Below are positions 26,729-39,370 of a stretch of 64,000 nucleotides of DNA, piece after piece; within the stretch, counting starts at the first letter, position 1; each line of letters begins with the position of its first letter. The stretch is from Cacajao melanocephalus. Taxonomy: Eukaryota > Chordata > Mammalia > Primates > Pitheciidae. The stretch spans positions 28,571 to 92,570 of the forward strand of contig CAUYLG010008973.1 in the NCBI GenBank assembly GCA_963573385.1, read 5' to 3'. The notes below the pieces were generated by a model. The model ran no database searches. It saw nothing but the letters and a program-made list of their open reading frames with translations, and was not told the origin of the DNA. Position numbers and translations under genes: made by a program.

Positions 26729-27360
26729 AATCAATTTTTAAAACTTGTCTCTTTGCCATGTGGGCTAGGAGAATTAAATATTTTGCCTCTTAGCATAGTC
26801 AAGATTATTTAAAAGGAAGCATTTTAAGATAGTGAAAGCTCCATATTTTCCACTCTTTTATGTGATGACATGTTGTTACTTTTATATGAATGATCTCATT
26901 TAAGAGCACAAGTGTCATGTAAGATAAACAGCGGAAATTCCTGCCATCATTTTAGCGATGAGCAAGCAAAAGCTTAGTGAGGTAATATAACTAATCTAAC
27001 TCCATGGACATTTAGTGGCTAAACAAATATTAGACATTAGCTTTTATAACTCAGGGTCTGGAGTTTTTCTGCCATTCTATATTACTATGTGAAAAATATT
27101 TCAAAGACCGTGGGGACATAGAATCTTTACTTTTTTCCCCCTGGCTTTCATATCAAGGTTATAATACTTCACTGTTTGTGGTGTGTGATGCTTATTCATC
27201 CTGCCTACATAATCTGAGGCTCAGCCACACTTCTGTGCCGCTGTTCACATGAACAAGGCGCCATACAGAGGCAGCATAGCTTAGATGTCCTGAGGTTGCT
27301 TAGTGTCATGTTCCTTTGGAATGTGGTGACACAATTCTGTAAATTGACTCCCTCCATACT
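26729..27360 (-). repeat. Mostly unassigned DNA with a probable antisense MIR at about 26880-27065
   Basis: The words CCTGCCATCATTTTAGCGATGA, GCTTAGTGAGGTAATATAAC and GACATTTAGTGGCTAAACA follow the reverse complement of MIR in order. I see nothing else in the stretch up to receptor copy 2. Confidence 0.5.
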
Positions 27361-28168
27361 TTACCTTTTCATTTTCAAGCTATAAATGTGGGGATTCAGA
27401 AAAGAAGTCACTACTATAATGAGGACAGCTGTCACTTTGTCAAAATCCAGCTAATAGCCGTGGTTAGGCCCCACACACATGGAGATGGAGTTTCTGCAGG
27501 CAATAAAGATGATGGTGATGTGTGAAGCACAGGTGGAAAAGGTCTCCTGACATCCTCGGGCTGAGGGGATGCACGGGAGGGAGAAATGATGTAGATGTAG
27601 GAGGTGGTGTTAAGCACCAGTGAGATCAGGACCATGAGGGAAGATAAGAGGAAGCTTATCCTCTCAATGAAACGAGTATCAGTAGAGGCCACCTGTGGTA
27701 AAGGGGCTAATTTACCCACAGAAGAAGGGACTAATTTTTTTAGTACAGTCTGGTAACCTGGACACCAGAATAGTCAGGCACAACGCAGCCAGGAAGGTTC
27801 CCACCCAGCATCCCAGAGCCAGCGGGAGGCAGGCCCTGCCATGTTGCAATGATGGTGCAGCACAGGGGGCCACAGATTGCCATGCAGTGGTTGAGGGATG
27901 TCACTGCCAAGAGGATACACTGCACTGTCCCCAGAAAGAAATAGAAATAGATTTAGGTGATACACCCAGAGAAGAATATGGCTTTCTTCTAAGGAAAAAG
28001 TACACTGGGGTTTGGTGATAATTATCCACATTAAGAAAATGATGACAATGTTTCCTGTTATGGTGAGCATATAAACCAACAAGAGAATGACCCATAGCAA
28101 AATCTGAAGCTCCTGGACAGCAGGAAGGGAGACTGGGTGAATTCAGTTACTGTTGTCTGGTTTCTCAT
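27361..28168 (-). pseudogene. OR6M-like olfactory receptor copy 2, heavily broken
   Basis: A second olfactory-receptor copy on the same strand as copy 1. An ATG at 28166-28168 begins [12 protein letters not shown], matching the N-terminus of copy 1, and a TAA lies at 27361-27363 after HIYSLKMKR. About 75 bp spanning the end of TM2 to the first extracellular loop (between FFL and the KK-A-IFF-GCIT block) are missing. The DRY region reads NHC, and several frameshifts separate TM1, TM3-4, TM5 and TM6. Readable blocks in different frames include YMLTITGNIVIIFLMW, SLNHCMAIC, DTRFIERISFLLSSLMVL and DFDKVTAVL equivalents. It cannot encode a receptor. It is probably a tandem duplicate of copy 1, about 10 kb away. 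Confidence 0.92.
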
Positions 28169-28198
28169 GGCCCTTTCCACTGGAGGGGCAAAAAAAAT

Positions 28199-28815
28199 TA
28201 GAACAATTTAAGATAGGTGATTCCTCAAGGATCTAGAAATAGAAATTCCATTTGACCCAGCAATCCCATTACTGAGTATATACTCGAAGGATTCTAAATC
28301 ATTCTATTATAAAGACACATGCACACGTAAATTCATTGCGGCACTGTTTACAATAGCAAAGACCTGGAACCAACCCAAATGCCCATCGATGATAGACTGG
28401 ACAAAAAAAAAAAAAATGTGGCACAGATACACCATGGAATACTAAGCAGTCATAAAAAAATGATGAGTTCGTGTCCTTTGTAGGAACATGGATGAGTCTG
28501 GAAACCATCATTCTCAGCAAACTGACACAAGAACAGAAAATCAAACACCACGTGTTCTCACTCATAGGCGGGTGTTGAACAATGAGAACATGTGGACACA
28601 GGGAGGGGGGCATCACACACTGGGGTCTGTTGGGGGGGACTAGGGGAGGACAGTGGTGGGTAGGGAGGTTGGGGAGGGATAACATGGGGAGAAATGCCAG
28701 ATATAAGTGACAGGGGTATGGAGGCAGCAAACCGCATTGCCATGTATGTACCTATGCAACAATTCTGTATGATCTGCGCATGTACCCCAGAATCTAAAGT
28801 ACAATAAAATACATA
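28199..28815 (+). mobile_element. 5'-truncated L1 3' end (older L1PA-type)
   Basis: ORF2 C-terminal text (CCATTTGACCCAGCAATCCC, TGGAATACTAAGCAGTCAT) leads to a 3'UTR with GGGATAACATGGGGAGAAATG and ends ACCCCAGAATCTAAAGTACAAT. It lies about 30 bp upstream (5') of receptor copy 2. Confidence 0.92.
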
Positions 28816-28816
28816 C

Positions 28817-28817
28817 G

Positions 28818-28860
<43 letters not shown>
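28817..28860. repeat. (TA)n microsatellite in the L1 tail
   Basis: An alternating TA run follows the A-rich L1 tail and probably grew from it. Confidence 0.9.
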
Positions 28861-29219
28861 GTTTATGGAATTTGTACCAAAACTAATCATGTGCTGAATC
28901 ATAAAGTATATCTCAAACACATTTCAAAAACTTAAAAGCATTGCAATTATGTTGACCGCAGCAAAATTAAGCTAAAAATCAATAGCAAAGAGTAACTACA
29001 AAATTACCATTTGGAAATTAAACATTTTTCTGAAAAACACATAACTCTTAGAAAAAATAACAATTAGAATAGAATTTTTGAAAAACCAAAATTAAATTGT
29101 TTAACATAAGTATTAAAATGGCTTTATTCTTTACCAAGAATAAATCTTTACCAAGACCAATTTTTGAAAAAGAAAGAAATACAGAAATGACCTATTTTAG
29201 GATTTAAGAGGGAACATAA
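28861..29219 (+). mobile_element. Old L1 ORF2 (endonuclease-region) fragment
   Basis: The words CATGTGCTGAATCATAAAG, AAAAATCAATAGCAAAGAG and TTTGGAAATTAAACATTTTTC match the end of the L1 endonuclease domain in order with heavy divergence. Confidence 0.7.
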
Positions 29220-29220
29220 G

Positions 29221-29462
<242 letters not shown>

Positions 29463-29464
29463 TT

Positions 29465-32150
29465 AATTATTTACTTCCAATTTCTGGTCTAGCACATAAG
29501 AGACTTGGAAGTCATCACCCTATCCTAAGTGTAAATATGAAGCTGAACAAAATGGAAGATCAGTGACCTTTGTTGGATCCATTAGCAAAATGAGGTCACA
29601 GGGGAAATCATTGCCCCAAAATTTGGAGAGGCAGAAAGGTGGGTACTGAGAACTACTGCTTGCCAGAGCAGACACCCGTGAGCAGAAACCTTCACAGGAA
29701 CTAATGCCAGGGTAGGAAAACCTAAATTGTAACTGATGAATTTCTGGCAGCTTGCTGTGAACAAAACTGAAATTTAAAATCTTCAGGGGGACCCAGTCAC
29801 TGGGGATTACCCATACTTTTGTGAGTTTTACCTTTAGAAGCTCTACCAGGGTTCTCAGTGAAAGTGAGATAGGATAAATCTCTTTATCTTTCCAGCAGAG
29901 GAAGGGATAATGTTACCATTTTTGAAATACGTCAGGGCATTCTTAGCAAAGTTGGCCCCAAAGATAAATTATTAAGGTTTTATTAGAGCCTAGCCAGCAC
30001 AAGGGAAAAAAAAAATAGCCAACTCTAGTCTATGTTTGTAGTGGGAGGTTCTATTTATTTAAGTATTCTGTTCCACTTTAGGTGAGGAAGGAAAAACAGA
30101 AAAGCACTTGTGAAGTTTACAGCTCAGGGGCACAGGCTAACTAAAAGACTGAGACCGATTATAGACTTCTAGAATGCTTTCCCTATCCCGACACCTTACT
30201 ATCCCATTGCCAACGGCCTATTTATTAGAGTTCCTTTTACACACTTCATCATGTCCAGCTTTCAACAAAACATTACAAGGCATACCATAAGGCAAAAACA
30301 CAGTTTGAATTGAAAAAGCAAGCATCAGAACCAGGTTCAGGTTCAGATATGTCAGGAATGTTGAAATTATTAGACCAGAAATGTAAAATAACTAATAGAG
30401 AAAGTAGACAACATAAAAAAAATAGATGGGTACTGCGAGAGCAGAAATGAAAATTCTGACAAAGAATAAAAAATAAATGCAAGAGATTAAAAACACTATA
30501 AAAGATTATTTTAGTGGGCTCATTAATAGATTAGATACAGCTGAGGAAAGAATCTCTGCACTATATATGTCAATTGAAACTTGAAAAACCAAAAAGCAAG
30601 AGAAAAATACAAAAAACAAAAAACCAGAACAGAATATCCAAGACCTGTGGGACAATTACAAAAGACATAACATATGTGTAATGGGAATATCAGAGGTGAA
30701 GAAAGAGAAAGAGAAGAATATTTGAAACAATACGTATTGACCATTTCCCTCAAATTAATGTCAGACTCCAAAGCACAGATCTCAAAAGCTCCAAGAACAC
30801 TAAGCAGGATAAATGCAAAAAATAAAAATAATAAAAATAAAAATATTAAACCCCACTAAGTCTAGGCATATATTCATGCTAAAAGAAATCAAAATTTAAA
30901 AAAAAATTTGAAAGAAGTCAGAGTTGGAAAACCAACCACCTTACTTATAGAGGAGCAAAATAAGAATTATGTCTGACTATCTCAGGAAGCATGATATAAG
31001 GATAGGATGGAAGATTTAGCAGTATTTTGTTATTATAAGGTACTTGCACTATCTGTGAAGTGGTATAGTATTATTTGAAAATAAACTTGGATTAGTTGTA
31101 AATGAATATTGCAAATTCTAGGGCAATGACTAAAAAATAGTTTAAAAAAAGTATAATTAGTATGCTAAGAAAGGAGAGAAAATGAAATAATTTAAAATGT
31201 TCAATTAAAATATTAAAGGCAGAAAGAGTGAAAGGCAAAAATAGGAGCAAAGAATGATGGCAAAGAATATAAAACTGCAACAAAAATGGTGGATAATAAC
31301 CCATCTGTATCAATAATCACTTTAAAATCAGAAATCTAAATAAAACAAAAGAGATTTTTAGATTGAGGGAAGAAAACAAGTCCCAACTATATGTTACCTA
31401 CAAGAAGCCAATTTTTAATAAAAAGACACATTTCGATTAAAAATAAACAGATGGAGAGAGATATACCATGCTAATATGAATCAAAAGAGAGCTAGGGTAA
31501 CTATATTAATTTTAAACTACAGACTTCAGAGCAATGGAGGCTATTAAGAATAAGGTGAGGCATCACATAATGATAAAGGGTTCAATTCTCCAAGAATACA
31601 TAACAATCCTTTATGTATATGCATCTAACAATAGAATGCCAAAATACATGAGGCAAAAATGAGAGAGAATTGCAAGGAGAAATAGAGACACTTCTACCAG
31701 AAATGAACAGATTTAGCAGGCGGAAAATCAATAAAGACATAGGTGAACTCAATAGCATCAATCAACTGGATATAATCAAAATCTATAGACTACTTCTTTT
31801 AAGAACAACAAAATACACATTCTTCTGGGGCTCACATGGAATGTCTACCGAGATAGACCATATTCTAAGCTGCAAAACACATTTTAACAAATTCAAAACC
31901 TTAGAAGTCATATCATGTATGCTGTTAGAATGTAGTAGAATTACTAGAAATTGATAACAGAAAGATAGCTGTAAATATCCCAGAATATATAACAACACAC
32001 TTTTAAATAAAACGCATGGGTGAATGAAAAAAAAGTCAAGAGAAACTAAAAAATATTTTGAATTAAATAAAAAGAAAAATACAAATTAAAATTTGTGAGA
32101 TGCAATGAAAGTACATAGCAGGAAATCTATAGCCCTTAATGCATATACAG
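29465..32150 (+). mobile_element. Old L1 (L1M/HAL1-like): 5' region, ORF1, start of ORF2
   Basis: From about 30260 the text is clearly old L1 ORF1: ACATTACAAGGCATACCATAAG, AAGCATCAGAACCAGG, GAAAGAATCTCTGCAC, GAACAGAATATCCAAGACCTGTG and AATTAATGTCAGACTCCAAAG, all in L1 order. Endonuclease-domain ORF2 text follows, for example GATATACCATGCTAATATGAA near 31460 and FFWGSHGMSTEIDHILSC read from 31830. The part before 30260 is probably its 5'UTR but is less certain. All frames are broken. Confidence 0.75.
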
Positions 32151-32156
32151 TTAACT

Positions 32157-32678
32157 TTTGAACAATGTGGGGGTTAGGACTGATGCCTATGCAATAAAAA
32201 ATCCATATATAACTTTTGATTCCTCCAGAATGTAACTACTATAGCTTACTCTTGACCAAAAGCCTTACTAATAACATTGTCAATTAATACATTTTGTATG
32301 TCATATGTATTATATACTGTATTCTTACAGTAAAACAAGCTAGAGAAGATAAAATATTATTAAAATTTTAAAGAAGAGAAAATATAGCTACTATTCATGA
32401 AGTGGAAGTGGATCATTATAAAGGTCTTCATCAGCAATGGTCTTCATCAGCAATAATCTTCATGTTGAGTAGGCTGAGGAGGAAGAGGAAAAGGTGGGAT
32501 TGATCTTACTATCTCAGGGGTGTTGGAGACAGAAGAGGTGGAGGAGGTGGAAGGGGAGGCAGACACAAAGTAACTTTATGGAAATACATTTCTTACTTTC
32601 TCATTTCTGTAAAAATGTTTCTCACATGGTACCAATCATTTCACTATTTGCTTCAATTTTTATGCATGTATCACAGAA
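32157..32678. mobile_element. DNA-transposon fragment (Tigger-like, family uncertain)
   Basis: The left end, CAGTTAACTTTTGAACAATG with GGGGGTTAGGACTG, matches the terminal inverted repeat of a common primate/mammal DNA transposon from memory. The interior, with repeated TCTTCATCAGCAATGG words and GAGTAGGCTGAGGAGGAAGAG, also fits. The other end is lost at the LTR that starts at 32679. Confidence 0.55.
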
Positions 32679-33229
32679 TGTGGGGGACCGGCACGTCTGC
32701 CAGGAGGCTCCCGGCCTACGGGAGACCTCACCCCAACTCAGGGATGTTCATCACCTGGAGGAGAGAGCGCGCGGAAGAAAAGGCAGATAGACAGTGGGGT
32801 CTGGAGGGCTACTCAGGCAGTGTCTGAATGGCATGCCAGAATAGCAAGTTTATTGTGTGCATAAGGCTGATTATATATCTTTTAGTTCTTCCTTGATGAC
32901 GTAAACTACATTGTAACATTAAACAGTAAGAACAGAAATTAATGGCATAAGAACTGAACAGTAAAAGCAGTAACAGATATCAATAGCTACATTGTGACAT
33001 TGTCATTTAAAAACAAAGTAAAGAAGGGAACATGTAGCACAGCTTGACTCACTCGGGATCCCCACTCAAGGTCAACAGAGCCATAAATCTTTTGCAAAAA
33101 CAGAAACTGAGATAACACACAATGTTTAGTAAAACCACACAATGTCTCATGAAACCGCTATGCTGGAGCTCAGCATTCTGCTCCAAATTTTAATAACAAG
33201 CAGTATTCTGCAGAAGTCATGCGTCAACA
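32679..33229 (-). mobile_element. ERV 3' LTR, antisense
   Basis: The plus strand begins TGTGGGGGACC and ends GCGTCAACA, giving TG...CA ends. Read on the minus strand, an AATAAA signal (plus TTTATT at 32849-32854) lies about 170 bp from the 3' end. The immediately adjoining plus-strand CTCCCCCCTTTCCC is a polypurine tract on the minus strand. This identifies it as the downstream LTR of a provirus rather than a solo LTR. I infer class II or related from the general look only. Confidence 0.7.
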
Positions 33230-33340
33230 CTCCCCCCTTTCCCTCAGCTCAACAGCCTCCAGAAAAAGGTGAAACGTGTATGGGCTCAAGCTCAGAATGG
33301 CCGCGGTACAGCTAAGCACCGTGAACGGGAGCGATCCCCA
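33230..33340 (-). mobile_element. Remnant of ERV internal sequence with polypurine tract
   Basis: The polypurine tract (33230-33243 on the minus strand) primes plus-strand DNA synthesis in retroviruses and always abuts the 3' LTR. About 100 bp of further non-L1 sequence follow before L1 text begins near 33345. No gag, pol or env frame remains. Confidence 0.55.
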
Positions 33341-33344
33341 CAAA

Positions 33345-33905
33345 TATGTGATCTAAAATATCCAATTTCAACAAAAAGTTGAGACAGGTAAAAGAACACA
33401 GGAAAATCTAATCCACACACAGAAAGAAAAGTAGGCACTAGAAACACCCGTGAAGGGGCTGAGATGAAGATGTAGCACACACGACTTAAAAGAAACATAT
33501 ATTTAATTTTTTTCTAAAATGAATAAAGGAAGTCAGTGTGTAAAGATTTAAATAAGGCACAGTGACAATATCTCACTAAGCAGAGAATATAAGCAAAGAG
33601 ATACAAATTACGCAAAAAAACCCAAAACAGAAATTCTGAAGCTGAAAAATACAGTAACTGGATTAAAAACTTGCTGGAAGGGATCAACAGATTAGACATA
33701 GCAGAAAAAGGAATTAGGGAACATAAAGCTAGAGTAATAGAAATTATGCAATACGAAGAACAGAGACAAAAAAAAAGAGTCTAAGAGAAATCTTGGAAAC
33801 CATTAAGAACAAAAATATAGCTTTAATGAGAGTACATAAAAGAAAGCAGAGCGATAAAAGGACAGAAAAGTCTGTAAACATATAATGCCTGAAAAAACCC
33901 AATAT
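33345..33905 (+). mobile_element. Old L1 ORF1 fragment
   Basis: The order GATCTAAAATATCCAATTTCAA, AAACAGAAATTCTGAAGCTG and AAAGCTAGAGTAATAGAAATTA matches the coiled-coil part of old L1M ORF1. Confidence 0.65.
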
Positions 33906-33934
33906 ATAAGGAAAAATATTAATCTATACAAATA

Positions 33935-34845
33935 AGTATTCATATTCATCAATGAAGCTCTTTGGCCTTGATTTTTATTTGTGGGAAATTTGTATTTACT
34001 AATTTTGTCTTTTTATTATTTTAAGGCAATTTAGAATGTATCATTTCTTTCTGAATCAGCTTCTATACTTTATGTTATTTTAGAAAGTTGCCTCTTTTTT
34101 CTATCATAACTATCTTCTTGGCATTAGTTGTTTATAATAATTCTTCTTCATGATGTTATTTCTGCAGCATTAACACTAATATCCTGTATTCTATTCTTGA
34201 TTTAATAATGTATTTTACGTCTCTTTTTTTTCTTGCCTTAATTTTTTCTTTCCTTTTTTTTGCAGTCATTTCATCTAAAAGTTTGTCTATTTTGTTGAAT
34301 TTTCAAAGGGGAAATTTTGGTTTTGTTTATATTTTTGTGTTTCTACTCTTTTATTTAATTAATTTCTATTCTAGTCTTTATTATTTTCCTCTCTCTGTTT
34401 TAGTTTATTCATTTTTTTCTAGTATTTTCAAGCAGAAGATTATGTTATTATTTTGAAGACTTTCTTATTTTTTAGTGTTGGGATTTATAGCTATTAAATT
34501 TTCTTTACACACTGATTAACTGCATCCTATATAGCTATTGTTTTTTTTTTAATTTTTATTCTTCTTCAAGTATTTGCTATTTTCCCTTAGTTATTTGGGA
34601 GTGTGCTGTTTACTTTCAACACATTTGTAAAGTTTCCAAATTTTTTTAATGTTTTCTAGATTATTATAAATTAAATTGTGGTTAGAAAATGTATTTTATA
34701 TTATTTTGTTCCTTTTAAACTTGTTGAGTATTTTTTAGGGCCTAGCATATTTCCTGTTTTATAAATAAAAATATTTCATTAATATGTATTGTTGTATACA
34801 TTTGCATTCTTTAAATCAGTTAAATGAAGAAAAAATATATAATCA
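33935..34845 (-). mobile_element. Old L1 ORF2 fragment, antisense
   Basis: T-rich text (TTTGTCTATTTTGTTGAATTT, TTTCTATTCTAGTCTTTATTA, GTTTAGTTTATTC-type words) is the reverse complement of the L1 endonuclease-to-RT region. Divergence is high. The 82-codon plus frame at 34208-34456 is just this T-rich antisense text. Confidence 0.6.
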
Positions 34846-34904
34846 TACATTAAAAAATTTTACTCACATAATTCTCTTTACTGACAGTTTGTTCTCTGAT
34901 GCGT

Positions 34905-35415
34905 ATTATATATGAATGCTACTGCAGCATTATTCATCCTGGCCAAATAGTTGAAACAACCCAAATGTTCTTCAACTCATGAATGTATAAATAAAATGTG
35001 CTACATTCAAACAATAGGATGTTATTCAACAATAATAAAAGGTGTACTGACACCTGCTATAAAATGGATGATTCCTGAAAACTTGCTATGTAAAATATAA
35101 TCCAGTAACAAAACACCACCACACATTACATAATTTAATTTATACAAAATGTGCAGGATAGGCACAATCATAAAGACTGAAAATAGATTAGTGGTTGCTT
35201 AGGGCTGGGGTGGAAGTGAGAAAAACGGAAAAGGGAGATTGACTGTTTAGAGATCCAAAATTTCTTTAAGGGATTTTGAAATACCCTAAAATTTCATCGT
35301 GAACAATCCCACTATTTAAAATATTCTTAAATTTTATTGTTAATATACAAAAATATTGAATTGCATAGTTTAAATTGTGAATCATATAAGTAATTTATAT
35401 CATTTTATTTCTTCT
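34905..35415 (+). mobile_element. Old L1 3' end (L1ME-like)
   Basis: AGCATTATTCATCCTGGCCAAA, GAAACAACCCAAATGTTC and AGATTAGTGGTTGCTTAGGGC follow the C-terminal ORF2 and 3'UTR order of old L1s. Confidence 0.75.
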
Positions 35416-37359
35416 TTACTAAAGTATAACTCTTGAATTTTTAAGTTTTTTGCCACATAATCACTATAACACCAAAAACTTGTAGCTTTTTACACAATTC
35501 ATTTCTGTTCTGATACAAATGGTTTTCTACTTGAAAGTCTATTATATATTTCCAAGGAATTAACTTCTAACTAACATTTTATTCAAAAACCTACAGAAGA
35601 GGCAGTACAAATTTTATTTTGCTATAACATTTGAGAATTTTTGGCTTAGGACAAAAGCAATTCTACTTTTTCAATTACTTGTGAGCAATGTAAGTACATG
35701 TAAGCCAGGTTCACAATTCCTTGGGATGGGGAGAAAGTTTTGAAACAGTTTAAGTATCTGGAAAAGTACCTGGACTCATAACACTTTTACTTGCATTGTC
35801 CATAGAAGAATACAAGAATAGATTTCCTAATTATTTTGTGATTGTTATTGTTTTGCTGCTACTACAACCATACACTGAGTAGACCAATGAATTGAGTTAT
35901 AATATAAAAATATTTAGTATTTAATGTAAGAAAACATCTCATCCACACAATGTTTAGTTTTTGTTAATTGGTGTTAAGCTACTTTTCTATCACAGTACTA
36001 AAACAACTATTTCAGTTGTTCATATGACCACTTTTGAAGCAAAATTCTATCATCAGCAAAAATGGTGTAATTTTAAATTATATGATATAGCAAATATTAA
36101 TACCAATCTAATCTGAGACCTGAAATAAATAGAAGAGGAGAGTGATTAAGAGTGATCAGATACTCTCACAGCACTGTTTCATAGGATTTTCACAGCATTG
36201 TCTATAGAGCATTACTAAAATGGTTTCTGGGTCAGCATCTTACTTTTCATGTAATTAAAATATAATGAATAATAAAAGTGATATGAGAAAATTCTTACGC
36301 TGCACTTGGTAGTTCCACCTATAAAATGAAAAATACTGAGTAGTCATCAATATTGAATTACTTTTTCTAATACCCTACTTGTTTCTTATGAAATATATTA
36401 CATAAAAAAATAACTTGAAACACTTTCAGAAGCAACCAACAAAGTTTGAATGAATGTTCAACCAATACAGAGCCTGTGATTTTTTTTGGTACACTAGAAT
36501 CAAATGTTCAAATTTATGAAACAATTCTAAGAGCATGTAGCAATAATGAGTAACAGCTAAACACTGTGCACTACACATGAGTATCGATCATTTATCCTTT
36601 CTGTAAGCCCACTAAAATAGTACTTAAACCAAAAAAAAAAAAAAAAAGACACAGGCATCAAAGGCAATAGTAACAACAAATAAAATATTTTCTATAGTTT
36701 TAGAAAAAGTAATACAGACAGAAGAGTAATAAATGACTTTAAAGTGAGGAAAAAAGTTATAATTTAATTGAACGCAGAAGAAGGGAATGTGTCACCTAAG
36801 TCAGCTTGTCCAACAAAACCTCTTTAGACCATCAATATATCTATATATATTGCATTTGGGAATGCAGCTTGGAATATACCAACGCTTCAAAACAGTTGCA
36901 TATCTATGAAACTATACAGTTTGCATATTTATGAAAATCATTTCTCTAAGCCTCCTACCTTTGTAACTTAGGCTACAAATGTAACTTCTACTTGTTGGAC
37001 TATGTATAGCAATAAATGTCCCCAGCATAACTTCCATATATCCTTTAGGGCCAGTAGTTACATCACACAGAAAGTGCAGTTCAATATCATCTTATTATAT
37101 TTGCTTTTGGACTTAGAAAAAAGGAATATGTTTGACAGCAATGTTTTCATAAAAACAATTACCAGGGAGAAATCAGTGGAAAAATTGCTTTGACATGGAA
37201 CATTATGATATTTCATGAAAATTAAGATACACTGAAATGCAAGGGAAATTGATTCTGTGCAGGGAAAGTAATCACATATGTGTAGCTGATTGTCTCACTG
37301 CTTAAAACATATGTTGTGTCTTTTCCACCGTTTAACACATTGGCCATTCCTTCTGATGC
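35416..37359. other. No gene or repeat recognised
   Basis: AT-rich sequence with an A-run at about 36631-36648. The minor ORF at 37002-37193 (plus) has no recognisable domain. Short words near 36580 resemble antisense MIR but are too weak to call. Confidence 0.5.
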
Positions 37360-37800
37360 TACTCAATTAAAGGAGTCCTGAATGGCTCCTATGGTATGTT
37401 AGGGGCCAGTTTCCATACAGGGCCCATAACAAACCGTATTTACTGGCATTCATCCCATAGTGTGCTTCCCTCTCACATTGTTGGGTCATCCTGTGATTTG
37501 CTTAACCAACAGAAGACAATGATGGAATACTGTATCTGTTTTGTTTTTTAAACCTTAGGAAGACCTGGAAGCTTCCATGTTTGCTCTTAAATCCCTTATT
37601 TACCATGTAAATCGTTCAGCTCACAGGGAGAGTAACTGGGAGAAGCCACGTTCCTATTAGGAAAGGAGAGCTTCCCAGTATCCCAATGAAGCTTCAGATG
37701 ATTTCAGCTTCACTTGACCTCCGACTGAAAGTAGTTAAGAGACCAAAGACATAGCCTTGATTGTACAGCAGTTTGCTATCCAACAGTAGATTCCAGACCT
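37360..37800 (+). mobile_element. Possible MLT1-like LTR, diverged
   Basis: GTGATTTGCTTAACCAACAGAAG, AAGACCTGGAAGCTTCCATG and GGAGAAGCCACGTTCCTATT recall the middle of MLT1-type LTRs (the CTTGCTTTGACCAATG and GCTTCCATG parts). The diagnostic ends are not clear. Confidence 0.35.
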
Positions 37801-39370
37801 AAGTCCAAAGTTACAGAATTCCCCTACTGCCTTCTTAGGAAGCTGATTTTTTCCTAATAGTTCTGTAACTTAAAAACCCTTATCATTTCAACTTAATATT
37901 TTTTCAGAATATTTTAAATAGATTACAAATATATCTGCATCCGTGTAATAATGCTACATTAGCTAATGTGCAAGTGGAACAAATAACTAGCTTTTCAGGT
38001 TCTTTTTCTCTGTAATAGTATTCATTTCAGCAGTACTTTTAGTGTAAACACAAAAAGTATGTCTAATTTAGACACTTGCTGGATTGAAAGGCAGTGAAGA
38101 AGAGAAGGGAGTACATTTGAGATTCTAATATATCTTTACATTTACTCACTTATCCCTACAACCATACACAAAGAAACTAATTATTTGAATTATACTCAGA
38201 AATAAACCCAGATTAAAGCAGGCTCAACAGTTATGACTTCGTTCCAGTCAGCTACTGGGAACAAATCTCCCAGGGTAACAGTGTCTAGACACAGTAAGAA
38301 TTAATGCTCACCTTCTATCTAACATAGCAAGGTTTTTTTTGAAAATGTATATATGTTATTCTAAGTCCTGGATCTAAAGGATATTTACAAGTGTACTAGC
38401 ACCATATATACTTTAAAAACTTTAAAACGTAGCCAAATACTTCCTAAGTCAGTGAGCCATTATCATGTAACTTTTCCATAGATCTACAGCATTCCAGGTA
38501 GCCAGAATATCCTTCTAATTTTAAATAAAACTTTGAATATATACTTGGTGATATTTTTACATCTCCTTTTTACTACTCCTGAATAACAGTTAAATTTTAC
38601 CAAATACCACCAGAACAGAAAACATGTAAGAAACACGCTTATTAATGCTAATAGCATATAGGATGAAGGAAATGGATGACAGCTATACTGAAGCTCACTC
38701 TCTTTTATAGGAAACCACTTTAAATATGTACATGGCAGCTCAGAACAAAAAATGTGGGTAAGCATCAAGACATTCAGCAATTCAGACATGAGGATAAGTA
38801 ATTAGATATAATTATTATTGCATATCTCTAATGTAAAGATACTTTCTTGGCCATAAGCCTAGAAAGGACAGTCAATGGGATATGAGTCATCCCAAAATGA
38901 TGTATTATTTTGCCAAACACTCATAAGAGTAATTGCTGGAACCTAAGCTACCCTGAGTGCTATTACTTTTCCCCATGAGAATCCTGGCAGATTGCCCAAC
39001 ATTTTCTGTAGTGGTCAGCACAGTTAATGACTGAAATCATCCTTTGAGTCACCTCGAATCTGCCATGTCCCTGTTCCTCAGGGTGCCACTTTCTCTCCTA
39101 GTCTTCACTGGCATTCTCTGCCACTGCACTGCCATGCCATCTTAGAGTCTCATTTATTTAATGTGATTTTTCTGTACCTTATTCTGGGGGAGAGTCTCTT
39201 CTCCCCTTCCAAAGAAGCATTAGACCCCACCAATTCTCTCTTTTTTGTGTGGAAAGGAAAATAACTTAGAAAGTCTCTTTTGGCCTGCAGAGAATTGAGT
39301 TACTCATTACCTTTTGCTTCTTTTCCTCTTTTCAGGGTAATGAATTTTGAATGTTGGAATGGGATCATCT
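37801..39370. other. No gene or repeat recognised
   Basis: Single-copy-like sequence. The 101-codon minus frame at 38484-38789 has no domain I recognise and sits in AT-rich DNA. Weak antisense-MIR words lie near 38150-38250. Confidence 0.45.

Noticed and set aside
27695..28018. 107-codon plus-strand frame
   Set aside because: It is the antisense shadow of receptor copy 2, which lies on the minus strand.
32494..32827. Overlapping 98- and 70-codon frames as a small gene
   Set aside because: They cross the junction between a DNA-transposon fragment and an ERV LTR, so no single evolved frame is present.
34208..34456. 82-codon hydrophobic frame as a membrane protein
   Set aside because: It is T-rich antisense L1 text; the Phe/Leu/Ser richness follows from composition.
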